Shown here piece after piece: positions 54,535 through 63,966 of a stretch of DNA of 64,000 bases (its first letter is position 1; the number at the start of each line of letters is the position of its first letter). The DNA comes from Balneola sp. (lineage in GTDB: Bacteria; Bacteroidota; Rhodothermia; Balneolales; Balneolaceae). The position numbers were made by a program, and so were the translations under genes. The notes beneath the pieces were generated by a model. The model ran no database searches. It saw nothing but the letters and a program-made list of their open reading frames with translations, and was not told the DNA's origin. The stretch is taken from NCBI GenBank assembly GCA_003712055.1, contig RHLJ01000003.1, positions 372,001 through 436,000 of the forward strand, written 5' to 3'.

Positions 54535-57012
54535 ATGAGCAAAAAAGTATCGAATGAAATAGCCGTTCGCTCCGGCTTAAATAAAGATTCATTAAGAGAA
54601 GACATTAAACTACACCTTCGCCATACCTTGGCAAAGGATGAGTACTCACGAACTAACTGGGATAACTATCGCAGTGTTGTACTCACATTAATGGATCGCC
54701 TGCATGATAAATGGATTACCACCCAGCAAACCTATCATAAGACCGGAGTTAAGCGTGCCTATTATCTCTCTATGGAATATCTGATCGGTCGCTTACTAGA
54801 TAACATGGTGGTTAACCTGGATGTTCAACAGGAAGTAGCCGATGCCTGTGCTGATCTAGGCCTCGATTATGATGAAATAAGAAATGCAGAATGGGATGCC
54901 GGATTAGGGAATGGGGGGCTTGGAAGATTAGCTGCATGTTTCCTGGATTCTATGGCTACACTTGGAATCCCTGCAACGGGTTATGGACTTCGATATGACT
55001 ATGGCATCTTTTACCAGACTATCGAAAACGGTTTCCAAATTGAAAAACCAGACCTTTGGCTACGCTATGGAAACCCCTGGGATATCGTTCGTCCAAAAAT
55101 TCAGTACCCGGTAGAGTTTTATGGACACCAGCATATTACTCCTAAAGAAAGTGGTGAACTGGAATACCAGTGGGAGAACACCAAAAAAGTACTTGCTGTT
55201 GCTTACGATACTCCTATCCCTGGATACAACAATAACATTGTAAATAACCTGCGCCTTTGGAAAGCAGAGTCTGATACAGCGATCGACCTTCAAAGCTTTA
55301 ACCAGGGTCAATACATTGATGCTGTTCGAGATAACCAATTGGAGCAGAATATTACTCGTGTTCTATATCCAAACGATAAGATGTTTGTTGGGCAGGAGCT
55401 GAGACTTAAGCAGGAATATTTCCTGGTATCGGCATCTATGCAGGACATTTTAAGAAGATTTAAAGGTCAGACTGATGATTGGACTAAACTTCCTGAAAGA
55501 GTAGCCATTCAGTGTAATGATACCCACCCGAATTTAGCAATCCCTGAATTGATGAGAGTGTTGCTGGATGAGGTGGATATGCCGTGGGATAAAGCCTGGG
55601 ATCTTACCGTTGAAACGATGGCTTACACTAACCATACACTTCTTCCCGAAGCCCTGGAAAAATGGCCAGTATCCTTAGTTAGAAGCCTGCTTCCAAGACA
55701 TCTCAATATCATTTTTGAGATCAATCGCCGATTTATGGATAGCATTAAAGCTAAGTTTGGTGATGATCGAAACAGAATGAGCCGAATGAGCATTGTTGGG
55801 GAAGGAGAAAACCCGGTAGTTCATATGGCTCACCTGGGAATAGTGGGAGCTAAGAAGGTAAACGGAGTAGCTGCACTCCATTCGCGTCTACTTAAAGAAT
55901 CTATGTTCCGCGATTTCGATGAGATGTATCCGGAGAAATTCACCAACAAAACGAATGGGATTACTCCACGTCGTTGGTTGAAGCAGTGTAATGTGGAGCT
56001 TTCCGCACTTATAAGTGACAAAATTGGTGACGACTGGATTACTGACCTCGACGACTTACAAAAAATCGCTGACTTTGCTGAAGACAAGGCTTTCCAAAAG
56101 AAATTCGCTGAGATCAAGTTAAACAACAAGAAGCGATTGGCTGATTATATACAGGAAGATATGGGTATAGAAGTTGATCCAACTTCTATGTTTGATATCC
56201 AAATCAAGCGGATGCATGAATACAAGCGCCAGTTGATGGCTGCCCTGCATGTAATCACTTTGTACAACCGCCTAAAGGAAAATCCGGATCTGGACGCTGT
56301 TCCAAGAACGGTCATTTTTGGTGGTAAAGCGGCGCCGGGTTATGCCATGGCGAAACACCATATCAAGCTAATTAATGCTATTGGTGAAAAGATCAATAAT
56401 GATCCACAGACTAAGGACAAGCTAAAGTGTATCTTCCTACAGAATTATCGGGTTACTCTTGCAGAAATCATGATTCCAGCTGCAAACTTATCTGAGCAAA
56501 TTTCTACGGCAGGTATGGAAGCTTCCGGTACCGGTAATATGAAGTTCGCCCTGAATGGAGCGCTTACCATCGGTACGCTGGACGGTGCGAATGTGGAAAT
56601 CAAAGAAGAAGTTGGTGATGATAATATCTTCATCTTTGGATTAGAAGTAGAGGATGTGGATGAGCTTCGAAGAGCCGGATATAATCCTCAAACTTATTAC
56701 CACAAGAACCCGGAATTAAAGCGGGCGCTGGATCAGATTAGAGATGGCTTCTTTTCTCCTGACAATAAAGAGCTTTTCCATCCGATCATTAACGCTCTTC
56801 TTTATGAAGGGGATTACTTCATGGTACTCGCTGATTATGAGGCTTATGTGAAATCACAGGAAGAAGTAGATAAAGTATTCCGCGATGAATTTGAGTGGAA
56901 TAAAAAGGCTATTCTAAATGTGGCTAAAGTAGGTAAGTTCTCCAGCGATCGAACCATCAAAGATTACAACGACGAAATCTGGCAGACTGAGCCCGTGGTG
57001 ATTAAGGGGTAG
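54535..57012 (+). CDS. glgP: Glycogen (alpha-glucan) phosphorylase
   Basis: GT35 enzyme (825 aa) that releases glucose-1-phosphate from glycogen. Family blocks: YYLSMEYLIGRLLDN, GLGNGGLGRLAACFLDSMATL, RWLKQCN, and the pyridoxal-phosphate segment ASGTGNMKFALNG with Lys670. Full length. With GlgB and MalQ it gives the degradative and branching half of glycogen metabolism. It is followed by a large palindromic repeat and then the convergent DUF4062 gene. Confidence 0.98.
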   Translation: MSKKVSNEIAVRSGLNKDSLREDIKLHLRHTLAKDEYSRTNWDNYRSVVLTLMDRLHDKWITTQQTYHKTGVKRAYYLSMEYLIGRLLDNMVVNLDVQQEVADACADLGLDYDEIRNAEWDAGLGNGGLGRLAACFLDSMATLGIPATGYGLRYDYGIFYQTIENGFQIEKPDLWLRYGNPWDIVRPKIQYPVEFYGHQHITPKESGELEYQWENTKKVLAVAYDTPIPGYNNNIVNNLRLWKAESDTAIDLQSFNQGQYIDAVRDNQLEQNITRVLYPNDKMFVGQELRLKQEYFLVSASMQDILRRFKGQTDDWTKLPERVAIQCNDTHPNLAIPELMRVLLDEVDMPWDKAWDLTVETMAYTNHTLLPEALEKWPVSLVRSLLPRHLNIIFEINRRFMDSIKAKFGDDRNRMSRMSIVGEGENPVVHMAHLGIVGAKKVNGVAALHSRLLKESMFRDFDEMYPEKFTNKTNGITPRRWLKQCNVELSALISDKIGDDWITDLDDLQKIADFAEDKAFQKKFAEIKLNNKKRLADYIQEDMGIEVDPTSMFDIQIKRMHEYKRQLMAALHVITLYNRLKENPDLDAVPRTVIFGGKAAPGYAMAKHHIKLINAIGEKINNDPQTKDKLKCIFLQNYRVTLAEIMIPAANLSEQISTAGMEASGTGNMKFALNGALTIGTLDGANVEIKEEVGDDNIFIFGLEVEDVDELRRAGYNPQTYYHKNPELKRALDQIRDGFFSPDNKELFHPIINALLYEGDYFMVLADYEAYVKSQEEVDKVFRDEFEWNKKAILNVAKVGKFSSDRTIKDYNDEIWQTEPVVIKG

Positions 57013-57034
57013 GGTTTGTCATTTCCCTCTCCCT

Positions 57035-57135
57035 TTGTCATTTCGAGCGTAGCGAGAAATCTAGAGATCGTTGTAAACGGCAACCTTTAGATTTCTCAAT
57101 CTCCCGAAAGCATTCGGGATCTTTCGAAATGACAA
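57035..57135. repeat. 101-base multi-hairpin repeat element
   Basis: TTGTCATTTCGA (57035-57046) and TCGAAATGACAA (57124-57135) are perfect 12-base inverted ends; GAGAAATCTA (57054) pairs with TAGATTTCTC (57088-57097); GTTG/CAAC and TCCCGAA/TTCGGGA (57102-57119) form two inner hairpins. The clover-like layout and GTCAT ends are those of mobile palindromic repeats known in Bacteroidota; no transposase lies nearby. Confidence 0.75.
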
Positions 57136-57148
57136 GAGAGTATAAAAC

Positions 57149-58942
57149 TTAATCTTCATCCTTTTTTCCACTTCCTAACTCCTTTAACCACTCCGAAACT
57201 GTAGCTGCTTTGGGAGACCCTAGTTCTTTTAGAAGATTTATAGATTTATTGTAAAACTCCTTAGCTTTTTGCAGCTCCCCTACAAAATGATACAATAAAC
57301 CCAGGTTACCAAGTTGAGTACCTAATCCTTCTTTACTTCCAATGACTTCATAAAGCTCCAAAGATTTTACATACATCTTTTCTGTTTCTTGCAAATCTCC
57401 CCTTTCCCAAAAAACATTCCCTAAATTACTGTACTGAGCCGCTATTCCTTCTTTATTTCCAAGGGACTTATTTAATTCTAGTGCTTTTCTATACATTTTT
57501 TCCGCTTTTTTTGAATTTCCTTGATCCAAGTCCATATATACATTCCCTAAATTATTGTACTGACTTGCCATACCTTCTTTGCTTCCTAATGATTTGTTTA
57601 GCTTGAGTGCTTTTTTGAGAAACTTTTCAGCCTCTTCCAATTCCCCTTTTATCCTGAATAACATTCCCAAACTACCATACTGAATTGCAATTCCTTCTTT
57701 ATTTTTAAAGGATTTGTTTAACTCTAATGCTCTTCTGTACGTCTCTTCTGCATCATCCAAATCACCTCGAATCTGATACAAAATTCCTAAATTGCCATAT
57801 GTTACAGCCATTCCTACTTTGTCTCCTAGAGATTCACTGATCTTTAATGCTTTCTCTTGCATTTTTTCTGCTTTTATTAAGTCACCTTTAGTCTGATAAA
57901 GAGCCCCTAAACTTCCAAATTGAGCTGCCACTCCTTCTTCATCCCCTAAAAACTTACTAATCTCTAATGCTTTCTTGTACAACTCTTCTGCCATTTCCAA
58001 GTCACCTTGAATACGAAATAGCTTACCGAGATTCGCAAATGCGATTGCAGTATTTACCGACTGTTCTTCTGGTCCACTAATAGTTAACCACTTTTCTAAT
58101 ACTCTATAAGAAGTCTCTAAATCACCTACTCGATAGTAAAACTCAAATCCCAAAGACAAGATTCTTAAGTCACTTGATTCCACTATCAGTTCAGAAAACT
58201 TTTGCCTGGCGAATTCAATTTTTCCCTCCTTGGAAAGTTTTACTGCATCTTCTGCCATTTCTAATTGCTTAGCTTCTAACTTTAGTAATGCTACTTCTTT
58301 TTCATCTTTAGCTTTTTGTGCTTCTTTTATTTTCTCCTTGGCAACTTGCTTGGCTTTTTCTACTTCTTCTAGCACTGATGAGGGTAGTATAACCGTTTCT
58401 CTCTGATCTTCAGGTTTAGGTAGATCGCCTTTTGAATATGCTCTTAAATGACGGTTTACTTCTTTTACGAAAGTTTCTTTATCGTAGAAATAGTGGTATA
58501 AAACCTGGCGTGTTTCTTCTAGTTGTCTTCGAAATGCCATTACTTTCTTTAGTTGTGGACCCGGATCGGCTTCTGAGTCTGAGTCTACCTTTTTGAAAAA
58601 CACAAAAATTTCGGGTGATTTTTCCTTTTTCCATCGCTCAAAAGCCCGGTGAAATTCCTCTTCTGTGTAAGAGGAATAGTCTGAATCTGGAGCTTCTTGT
58701 CCCCACCTTCGAAAAAGTGTGAGAATAAAAACATCACACCGATCTACTTCCTGGTTTATTACTGCTTGGCTTCTCCGACCAGTGGTTGCTAGGGTATCCT
58801 CCCAGCCAAGCGGCTCGAATTCTACGCCTGCTCCATCTCCAAAACCATCATTCAATTGATCAATAGTTTCTCTAAAATATCTTCGCTCATTTGCTAAATC
58901 CCCTGGCGAAGCTATAAATACGGCAATTTTTCTTTTTTCCAT
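57149..58942 (-). CDS. DUF4062 / TPR protein (possible defence or signalling protein)
   Basis: 597 aa, cytoplasmic. Residues 1-165 match DUF4062, a TIR/STAND-associated alpha-beta domain: KIAVFIASPGDLANERRYF, CDVFILTLFRRWG, YTEEEFHRAF, and VFFKKVD. A long coiled coil follows (about 190-240, KAKQVAKEKIKEAQKAKDEKE), then seven consecutive 40-aa TPR units (about 295-580), nearly alike in sequence (NKEGIAAQYSNLGNVF, GDLEEAEKMYRKALELNKSLG form), the kinesin-light-chain type. DUF4062 occurs at the N-terminus of NTPase defence proteins; here no NTPase is present. Single gene between repeat-rich spacers. Confidence 0.8.
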   Translation of the reverse strand: MEKRKIAVFIASPGDLANERRYFRETIDQLNDGFGDGAGVEFEPLGWEDTLATTGRRSQAVINQEVDRCDVFILTLFRRWGQEAPDSDYSSYTEEEFHRAFERWKKEKSPEIFVFFKKVDSDSEADPGPQLKKVMAFRRQLEETRQVLYHYFYDKETFVKEVNRHLRAYSKGDLPKPEDQRETVILPSSVLEEVEKAKQVAKEKIKEAQKAKDEKEVALLKLEAKQLEMAEDAVKLSKEGKIEFARQKFSELIVESSDLRILSLGFEFYYRVGDLETSYRVLEKWLTISGPEEQSVNTAIAFANLGKLFRIQGDLEMAEELYKKALEISKFLGDEEGVAAQFGSLGALYQTKGDLIKAEKMQEKALKISESLGDKVGMAVTYGNLGILYQIRGDLDDAEETYRRALELNKSFKNKEGIAIQYGSLGMLFRIKGELEEAEKFLKKALKLNKSLGSKEGMASQYNNLGNVYMDLDQGNSKKAEKMYRKALELNKSLGNKEGIAAQYSNLGNVFWERGDLQETEKMYVKSLELYEVIGSKEGLGTQLGNLGLLYHFVGELQKAKEFYNKSINLLKELGSPKAATVSEWLKELGSGKKDED

Positions 58943-59068
58943 TTCTGACCCTCTTTTGCGTTTAGTCTCTTTGTTTTTCCCAACGGTAGATATACAAATA
59001 ACTCGCTTAATATGAAATATTAATTAGTTAGGGGTAGAGATTACACACAGCTAATCTACTAAATAGTC

Positions 59069-59109
59069 ATCCCGGACCTGTCTGCCGACAGGCAGGTTTG
59101 ATCCGGGAT
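59069..59109. repeat. Dispersed 41-base palindromic repeat, copy B
   Basis: ATCCCGGA/TCCGGGAT arms around CCTGTCTGCCGACAGGCAGG (59077-59096). It is the reverse complement of copy A at 11699-11739 with few differences. The rest of the 268-base gap 58943-59210 holds only the next hairpin. Confidence 0.75.
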
Positions 59110-59166
59110 CTGTAAAGGGTGGCTTTAGTTAAATCTCTCTAGTTCCTAGAATTTCTTCACAACAGA

Positions 59167-59185
59167 CCCTGAAACAAGTTCAGGG
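59167..59185. repeat. Short palindrome of the GTCA-ended family
   Basis: CCCTGAA (59167) and TTCAGGG enclose ACAAG; the flank is GGTGAC. The same arms with an insertion occur at 51173-51226. Confidence 0.65.
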
Positions 59186-59210
59186 TGACGGAAAGAGATG
59201 GGAATTGGGT

Positions 59211-59855
59211 TCACCCCTTAATAATCGGTGTTCGTGATTGCGGATAACCGCCCTGCTCAATTACATCCAATAACCATGAGGCTACGCTTGCTCTGGAGAT
59301 CATATCGAAAAGGCCATATGAGCTGTTTACCGAGGTCTTTTTACTCTGCTTACCATTAGTGAGTGTTACCGGACGTACTGCATGCCAGTTTAATTCGCCT
59401 GAGCTAAGAAGCTCTTCCATATTCTCTAAATCCTGGTAAGCAGGGCCAAGGTTACTTTTCCGAATTAGAAACTGAAGTACGGAATTAGTTCGGTCAAAAG
59501 ACTCCCCTACTCCTGCAGCACTTATTACAGCTACTGGAAAATCAGCAGGAAGGGCCTTCATAAGATTTTCTGCCGTTTTGGTAGTAAGATCTAGTGGTGA
59601 AGTAATCGAAGACCAGGGGTTGAGCTTGTTTTTTCGTTTCAACCCAAGGCAAGAGATCACCGCATCCTGGTTTCGGGTAGCCTTTTCCAGGGTACTGTAA
59701 TCTAATACACTACCTCTGATCACCTCCACTTCCGGCGAAGCCGCAAAAGAAGTTTCTTCCCGAACTAAGGCCGTGACCTTATGGCCTCGCTGTACCCCTT
59801 GCGCTACTACGTAGGAGCCACAACCTCCTGAGGCTCCAAGTACAAGTATGTTCAT
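59211..59855 (-). CDS. NAD(P)-binding oxidoreductase-like protein (NmrA/SDR-type)
   Basis: 214-aa Rossmann-fold protein. The dinucleotide loop GASGGCGSYV is at residues 7-16, then VTALVREE (cofactor phosphate-binding region), VIRGSVLDYSTLEKA and DAVISCLG. It lacks the YxxxK of classical short-chain dehydrogenases, as usual for the NAD(P)H-binding PF13460-type subfamily of flavin/biliverdin reductase-like proteins. Substrate unknown. It starts 6 bases after the large BNR gene ends, so it may be cotranscribed with it. Confidence 0.88.
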   Translation of the reverse strand: MNILVLGASGGCGSYVVAQGVQRGHKVTALVREETSFAASPEVEVIRGSVLDYSTLEKATRNQDAVISCLGLKRKNKLNPWSSITSPLDLTTKTAENLMKALPADFPVAVISAAGVGESFDRTNSVLQFLIRKSNLGPAYQDLENMEELLSSGELNWHAVRPVTLTNGKQSKKTSVNSSYGLFDMISRASVASWLLDVIEQGGYPQSRTPIIKG

Positions 59856-59861
59856 TTGTTA

Positions 59862-62800
59862 TTAATTCTGAATAGATCCTGTTGGGTTTTCGAACTCTTC
59901 CATCACCGTCTCATACTCCCCATTCCAAATTGTATTCAACTTATTGAGCTGTACATCTACTTTGGCTCCGAGGTCTTCGAATACGGCATATTGTTGAGCT
60001 GTTGGACGGCCATAGCCTGTTGCTACGGTTCCTTTAAGCGCAGCCAGTTTGTTGTTCAGCTTGATTGGGAAGTTAAGTACATCCTGAGTTGCCTCAGCTT
60101 TGGTTTGTACCAGCTCGTTTTCAATATCAGACATTGCAGCAAGCATCGCTTTCGCTTTATCCTGAAGCTCTTTATTGTCTTTAGCCTCTGCCATCATCTC
60201 ATTGATTTCTTCTCGTACTTCACGAATTCTATTAATGGATTTATGGGTACTGTCCAACTTAGCATTGATGGTCTGAACGAGCTCAAATTGAGCAATAAGG
60301 TCTTGTTGAGAGATAGACGTTAAACGTGGGTCTTTCTTTACTTCGAAATCCTGTTCGCCCACCATCTCATCACCGATATGCATACGCACTTTATAGGTAC
60401 CCGGAACTGCTCGTGGCCCCGAAGTATTTCCAGCCCAAAGAATCTGACGACCATCTAGGTTAGTTACCCCTTTGTATTGAAGGTTCCACGAGAATTTGTT
60501 TAATCCGGCTTTGTTGGATACCACCGATGGACGAACACGGTCTTCTTCTTCATAGAATAACGGAGATTCTCTTACCGCCCGTCCTCTGGAATCTTCTTTG
60601 CTTGAATACGTCTGAATTACATTATCTCTCATATCCAGGAACTCGAGCTTAACTTCTTCCTCTGTATCACTTCCTAGCATATAGTACACTACCGCGCCAG
60701 AGGTTGGATTTTGCCCTATCGTTCTTCCAGGAGCGATATTCCCTGAACGTCCGAATAGATATGAATCTTCGGGATCAAATAAGTGGTGATCTGCATCTGT
60801 TATCTGTTCGGTGATCTGATGTAGCACAGGAAGGTCGTCAAGAACCCAGAAGGAGCGCCCTTGAGTAGCCACAATCAAATCCTTATCTCTTTTATGTACC
60901 GCTAAATCCGTAATTGGAGTTGCTGGTAAATTCAATTGGAAAGGTTGCCAGTTATCTCCGGCATCAAATGAGATGTATAGACCCGTCTCTGTTCCGGCAT
61001 AAAGCAAGCCTGCTTTATTTGGGTCTTCTCTTACTACACGGGTAAAATCTCCATCAGGAATTCCATCGGTGATTTTACTCCAGTTCCTTCCATAATTCGT
61101 GGTTTTATATATCATTGGTTGGAAGTCGCCGAACTTATAACGAGTAGCAGCAAAATAAGCGGTTCCGGCATCGTGATGTGAAGCATCCAGAATACTAATC
61201 ATTGACTCTGGCAATCCTCTTGGTGTCACATTATCCCAGGTTTCTCCATTATCACGACTGATATGAATTAAGCCATCATCTGAACCTGCCCACATCAGGC
61301 CAGGTTCGATAGCTGATTCAACAAAGGTGAAAATAGTATTATAGTATTCAACCGAAGTATCGTCTTTTGTGATTGGCCCACCTGATTCATCCTGCTTAGT
61401 GGTATCATTCCTAGAAAGATCCGGGCTAATAGTTTCCCAACTCATTCCCTCATCCGTTGAGCGATGCACGTGCTGTGAGGTAGCGTACAACACATCAGGA
61501 TTATGAGGTGAAATAATGATCGGGAAAGTCCATTGGAATCTATACTTAAGTTCTTTTGCTCCAGCTCCCATGGGATTATCCGGCCATACATCAATTCTGT
61601 CGCTTAATCCAAGTTTAGCATCATATCTATTTAGATATCCTCCGTAGCTTCCACCGTAAGTAACATCAGGGTTTTCTGGATCTGGTGCGATGTATCCACT
61701 TTCACCACCAGCAACTGGCCACCAATCTCTTTCGGTAATACCAAAGCCTCCGGTTCTGCTTCGAATGGCAAAGGTGCTGTTATCCTGCTGAGCGCCATAA
61801 ATCATATAAGGGAATTGGTTGTCGGTAGCAACCTGGTAAATCTGTGCTGTAGCCGATGTGTAATAGCTCGACCAGCCTTCACCACCATTAAAAGTCACCT
61901 GGCCTCCACCGTCATCCCCAATTACCATTCGTTGTGGATCATTGGAAGCAATCCATAAATCATGATGATCGCCGTGTGGTGTTCCAATTCTGCTAAAGGT
62001 TCTTCCACCATCAGTAGATTTCCAGAATCCTACATTCAGTACATATACTACATCTTCGTTTCCGGTATCGGCAATTACTTTGGAATAATACCAAGCTCTT
62101 TGACGAAGATTTCTATCTGCACTTACTCGAGTCCAGGAATCTCCTCCATCTTCTGATCGGAATAGACCACCGCCCCTTGCGTTCTCTACAATGGCGAATA
62201 CTCTGTTCGAGTTAACAGGAGAAACAGAAACTCCAATCTTTCCTACTAATCCTTTTGGCAGACCGGGGTTCTTAGTGATTTCTGTCCAGGTTTCACCACC
62301 ATCGGTACTTTTGAATAGCCCACTTCCTTCTCCACCGCTACTCATTTCCCATGGGTTTCGATAGGCTTCCCACATAGCCGCAAAAAGTATCCGAGAATTA
62401 TTCGGATCAACAGCGATATCAACAGCACCGGTTTGATTATTGCGGAAGAGCACTTTATTCCAGGTTTTACCACCATCGGTAGTTTTAAACACTCCTCGCT
62501 CCGGATTTCCTTCTCCACCAAAAAGCTTACCCATTGCAGCAACCCAAACTACATCAGGATTTTCAGGGTGAATCTCGATATCTCCAATGAATCTGCTCTC
62601 ACCTAATCCAAGATAAGTCCAGGTTTTACCTGCATCAGTAGAACGATACATACCATCTCCGGCACTCATATTTCCACGAATATCCGTTTCACCCATTCCC
62701 ACATAAATCACATTAGGATCGGAATCGGCTACATCGATCGCACCAACTGAACCCGTTTTAAAGTATCCATCTGAAATATTTATCCAGGTATTACCACCAT

Positions 62801-63053
62801 CTGTGGTTTTATATACTCCTCCACCTGTGAAGCCGGTGTAATAGGTATAAGGCTCGTCATCATGACCTGCAACAGCTACTGAACGCCCCCCGCGAAAGGG
62901 GCCAATATTTCTGAATGCTAAATCTTTGAGATCCTGTTCACTATAGGTTGGAGAATCAGTTTCAGTACCATGCCCAAAAATTTGAGCTTCTGCTTGGTAA
63001 TTGATTAGTGCGCAGACTATTAAGGCTGCAAAAAAAGTGACCACTCTTTTCAT
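59862..63053 (-). CDS. Large secreted BNR/VPS10-type beta-propeller protein
   Basis: 1063 aa. Signal peptide MKRVVTFFAALIVCALINYQAEAQ. Residues about 40-800 contain many BNR/Asp-box repeats (S-T-D-G-G-x-T-W forms: VYKTTDGGNTW, MYRSTDAGKTW, LFKSTDGGETW, HVHRSTDEGMSW), building two large propellers as in sortilin/VPS10-like proteins called glycosyl hydrolase in databases. A C-terminal beta segment (WNLQYKGVTNLDGRQILWAG) and helical end (INRIREVREEINEMM) follow. Known relatives include exo-acting glycosidases and possible peptidase-associated proteins; no active site can be fixed. Confidence 0.88.
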   Translation of the reverse strand: MKRVVTFFAALIVCALINYQAEAQIFGHGTETDSPTYSEQDLKDLAFRNIGPFRGGRSVAVAGHDDEPYTYYTGFTGGGVYKTTDGGNTWINISDGYFKTGSVGAIDVADSDPNVIYVGMGETDIRGNMSAGDGMYRSTDAGKTWTYLGLGESRFIGDIEIHPENPDVVWVAAMGKLFGGEGNPERGVFKTTDGGKTWNKVLFRNNQTGAVDIAVDPNNSRILFAAMWEAYRNPWEMSSGGEGSGLFKSTDGGETWTEITKNPGLPKGLVGKIGVSVSPVNSNRVFAIVENARGGGLFRSEDGGDSWTRVSADRNLRQRAWYYSKVIADTGNEDVVYVLNVGFWKSTDGGRTFSRIGTPHGDHHDLWIASNDPQRMVIGDDGGGQVTFNGGEGWSSYYTSATAQIYQVATDNQFPYMIYGAQQDNSTFAIRSRTGGFGITERDWWPVAGGESGYIAPDPENPDVTYGGSYGGYLNRYDAKLGLSDRIDVWPDNPMGAGAKELKYRFQWTFPIIISPHNPDVLYATSQHVHRSTDEGMSWETISPDLSRNDTTKQDESGGPITKDDTSVEYYNTIFTFVESAIEPGLMWAGSDDGLIHISRDNGETWDNVTPRGLPESMISILDASHHDAGTAYFAATRYKFGDFQPMIYKTTNYGRNWSKITDGIPDGDFTRVVREDPNKAGLLYAGTETGLYISFDAGDNWQPFQLNLPATPITDLAVHKRDKDLIVATQGRSFWVLDDLPVLHQITEQITDADHHLFDPEDSYLFGRSGNIAPGRTIGQNPTSGAVVYYMLGSDTEEEVKLEFLDMRDNVIQTYSSKEDSRGRAVRESPLFYEEEDRVRPSVVSNKAGLNKFSWNLQYKGVTNLDGRQILWAGNTSGPRAVPGTYKVRMHIGDEMVGEQDFEVKKDPRLTSISQQDLIAQFELVQTINAKLDSTHKSINRIREVREEINEMMAEAKDNKELQDKAKAMLAAMSDIENELVQTKAEATQDVLNFPIKLNNKLAALKGTVATGYGRPTAQQYAVFEDLGAKVDVQLNKLNTIWNGEYETVMEEFENPTGSIQN

Positions 63054-63192
63054 AAATCCTGGATTAGTTAATTAGGCTTTTGAATTACCGAATGTAACTA
63101 AACAGAAGCAAGAGGAGGGTAAAAGATTGTTAGTAGATAGAAAGGTATCTCATGTTGTTACATTGCTTAGAAATGTATTTTGATAGGATGAG

Positions 63193-63966
63193 TCAAAGCC
63201 CAAATTTGCTAAAATCTATATCCTTATAGTGAGAGGTATAGTCATAAACCTTTTCGATTTGTAAATCTGTAAGTAACGACCTGCTAGTTTCACGATTCTT
63301 ATCGGAATTATAGGTACTGTACTTCTTTGATAAGATATTTTTATCTATTGTTCCTATCTCACCAAAACCAAGAAAACGCATTATATCCCTAAGTACTTTT
63401 TCCTTATCACTAAATAATTCTTCGTAAGTAACCCACTTAGTATTTATGATCTTCTGTTCACAAAGACGATACCAAGACACATAAAAATTTATGTACCAAG
63501 GAATTGCTAAATCAATAATTAGATCAATAAACTGTTCACTATCTAACTTTTTTGTTGCTTTATCCTGCCATAAAAAAGAGTATCCATTAAGACCTAAATC
63601 GAAGTAGGGTAATTTTTCTTTAGCCCTCAAGTCTTTTTTTAGGCTAATAATTATATCGAATATATCCCTTACAAGAATTATGGGTGTTATATCAAAAACG
63701 TTAAGATAATGCGCGTTATGGAAGGTCCCCTTCATATGCATTTGAGAGACGCAACCATCTTTATTATGCAAGCATAATGCGGGTAAATATAAATCATGTT
63801 CGTTAGTAGCATAGGCAGCACTTAATCTGGTACAAATATACCCGGTCAAAGAACTTAGAGTATTCAATAAAAAAGTAGATCCTGTTTTAGGAGCTGCTGC
63901 TAAAACAACAATCTTTTTATCGCCCCTCTCTTTTCTAAGGGTTTCTCGAATTTTATCATTTACCAA
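63193..63966 (-). CDS. PAPS-dependent sulfotransferase-like protein
   Basis: 257 aa. The 5'-phosphosulfate loop APKTGSTFLLNTL is at about residues 24-36, VRDIFDIIISLKKD corresponds to the 3'-phosphate binding RDPxDxxxS region, and WVTYEELFSDKEKVLRDIMRFLGF is the family C-terminal block. Probable product is a sulfated glycan or lipid. Visibly more AT-rich than its neighbours and with many Lys/Ile/Asn codons, so horizontal gain is possible. No operon partner is visible; the window ends 34 bases upstream of its start. Confidence 0.9.
   Translation of the reverse strand: MVNDKIRETLRKERGDKKIVVLAAAPKTGSTFLLNTLSSLTGYICTRLSAAYATNEHDLYLPALCLHNKDGCVSQMHMKGTFHNAHYLNVFDITPIILVRDIFDIIISLKKDLRAKEKLPYFDLGLNGYSFLWQDKATKKLDSEQFIDLIIDLAIPWYINFYVSWYRLCEQKIINTKWVTYEELFSDKEKVLRDIMRFLGFGEIGTIDKNILSKKYSTYNSDKNRETSRSLLTDLQIEKVYDYTSHYKDIDFSKFGL

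Noticed and set aside
57604-58070. CRISPR-like regular repeats
   Set aside because: The 120-base periodicity is the codon pattern of TPR units inside an open reading frame; there are no spacers.
59856-60323. 155-aa plus-strand frame
   Set aside because: It lies antisense inside the BNR gene, without family resemblance or start signal.
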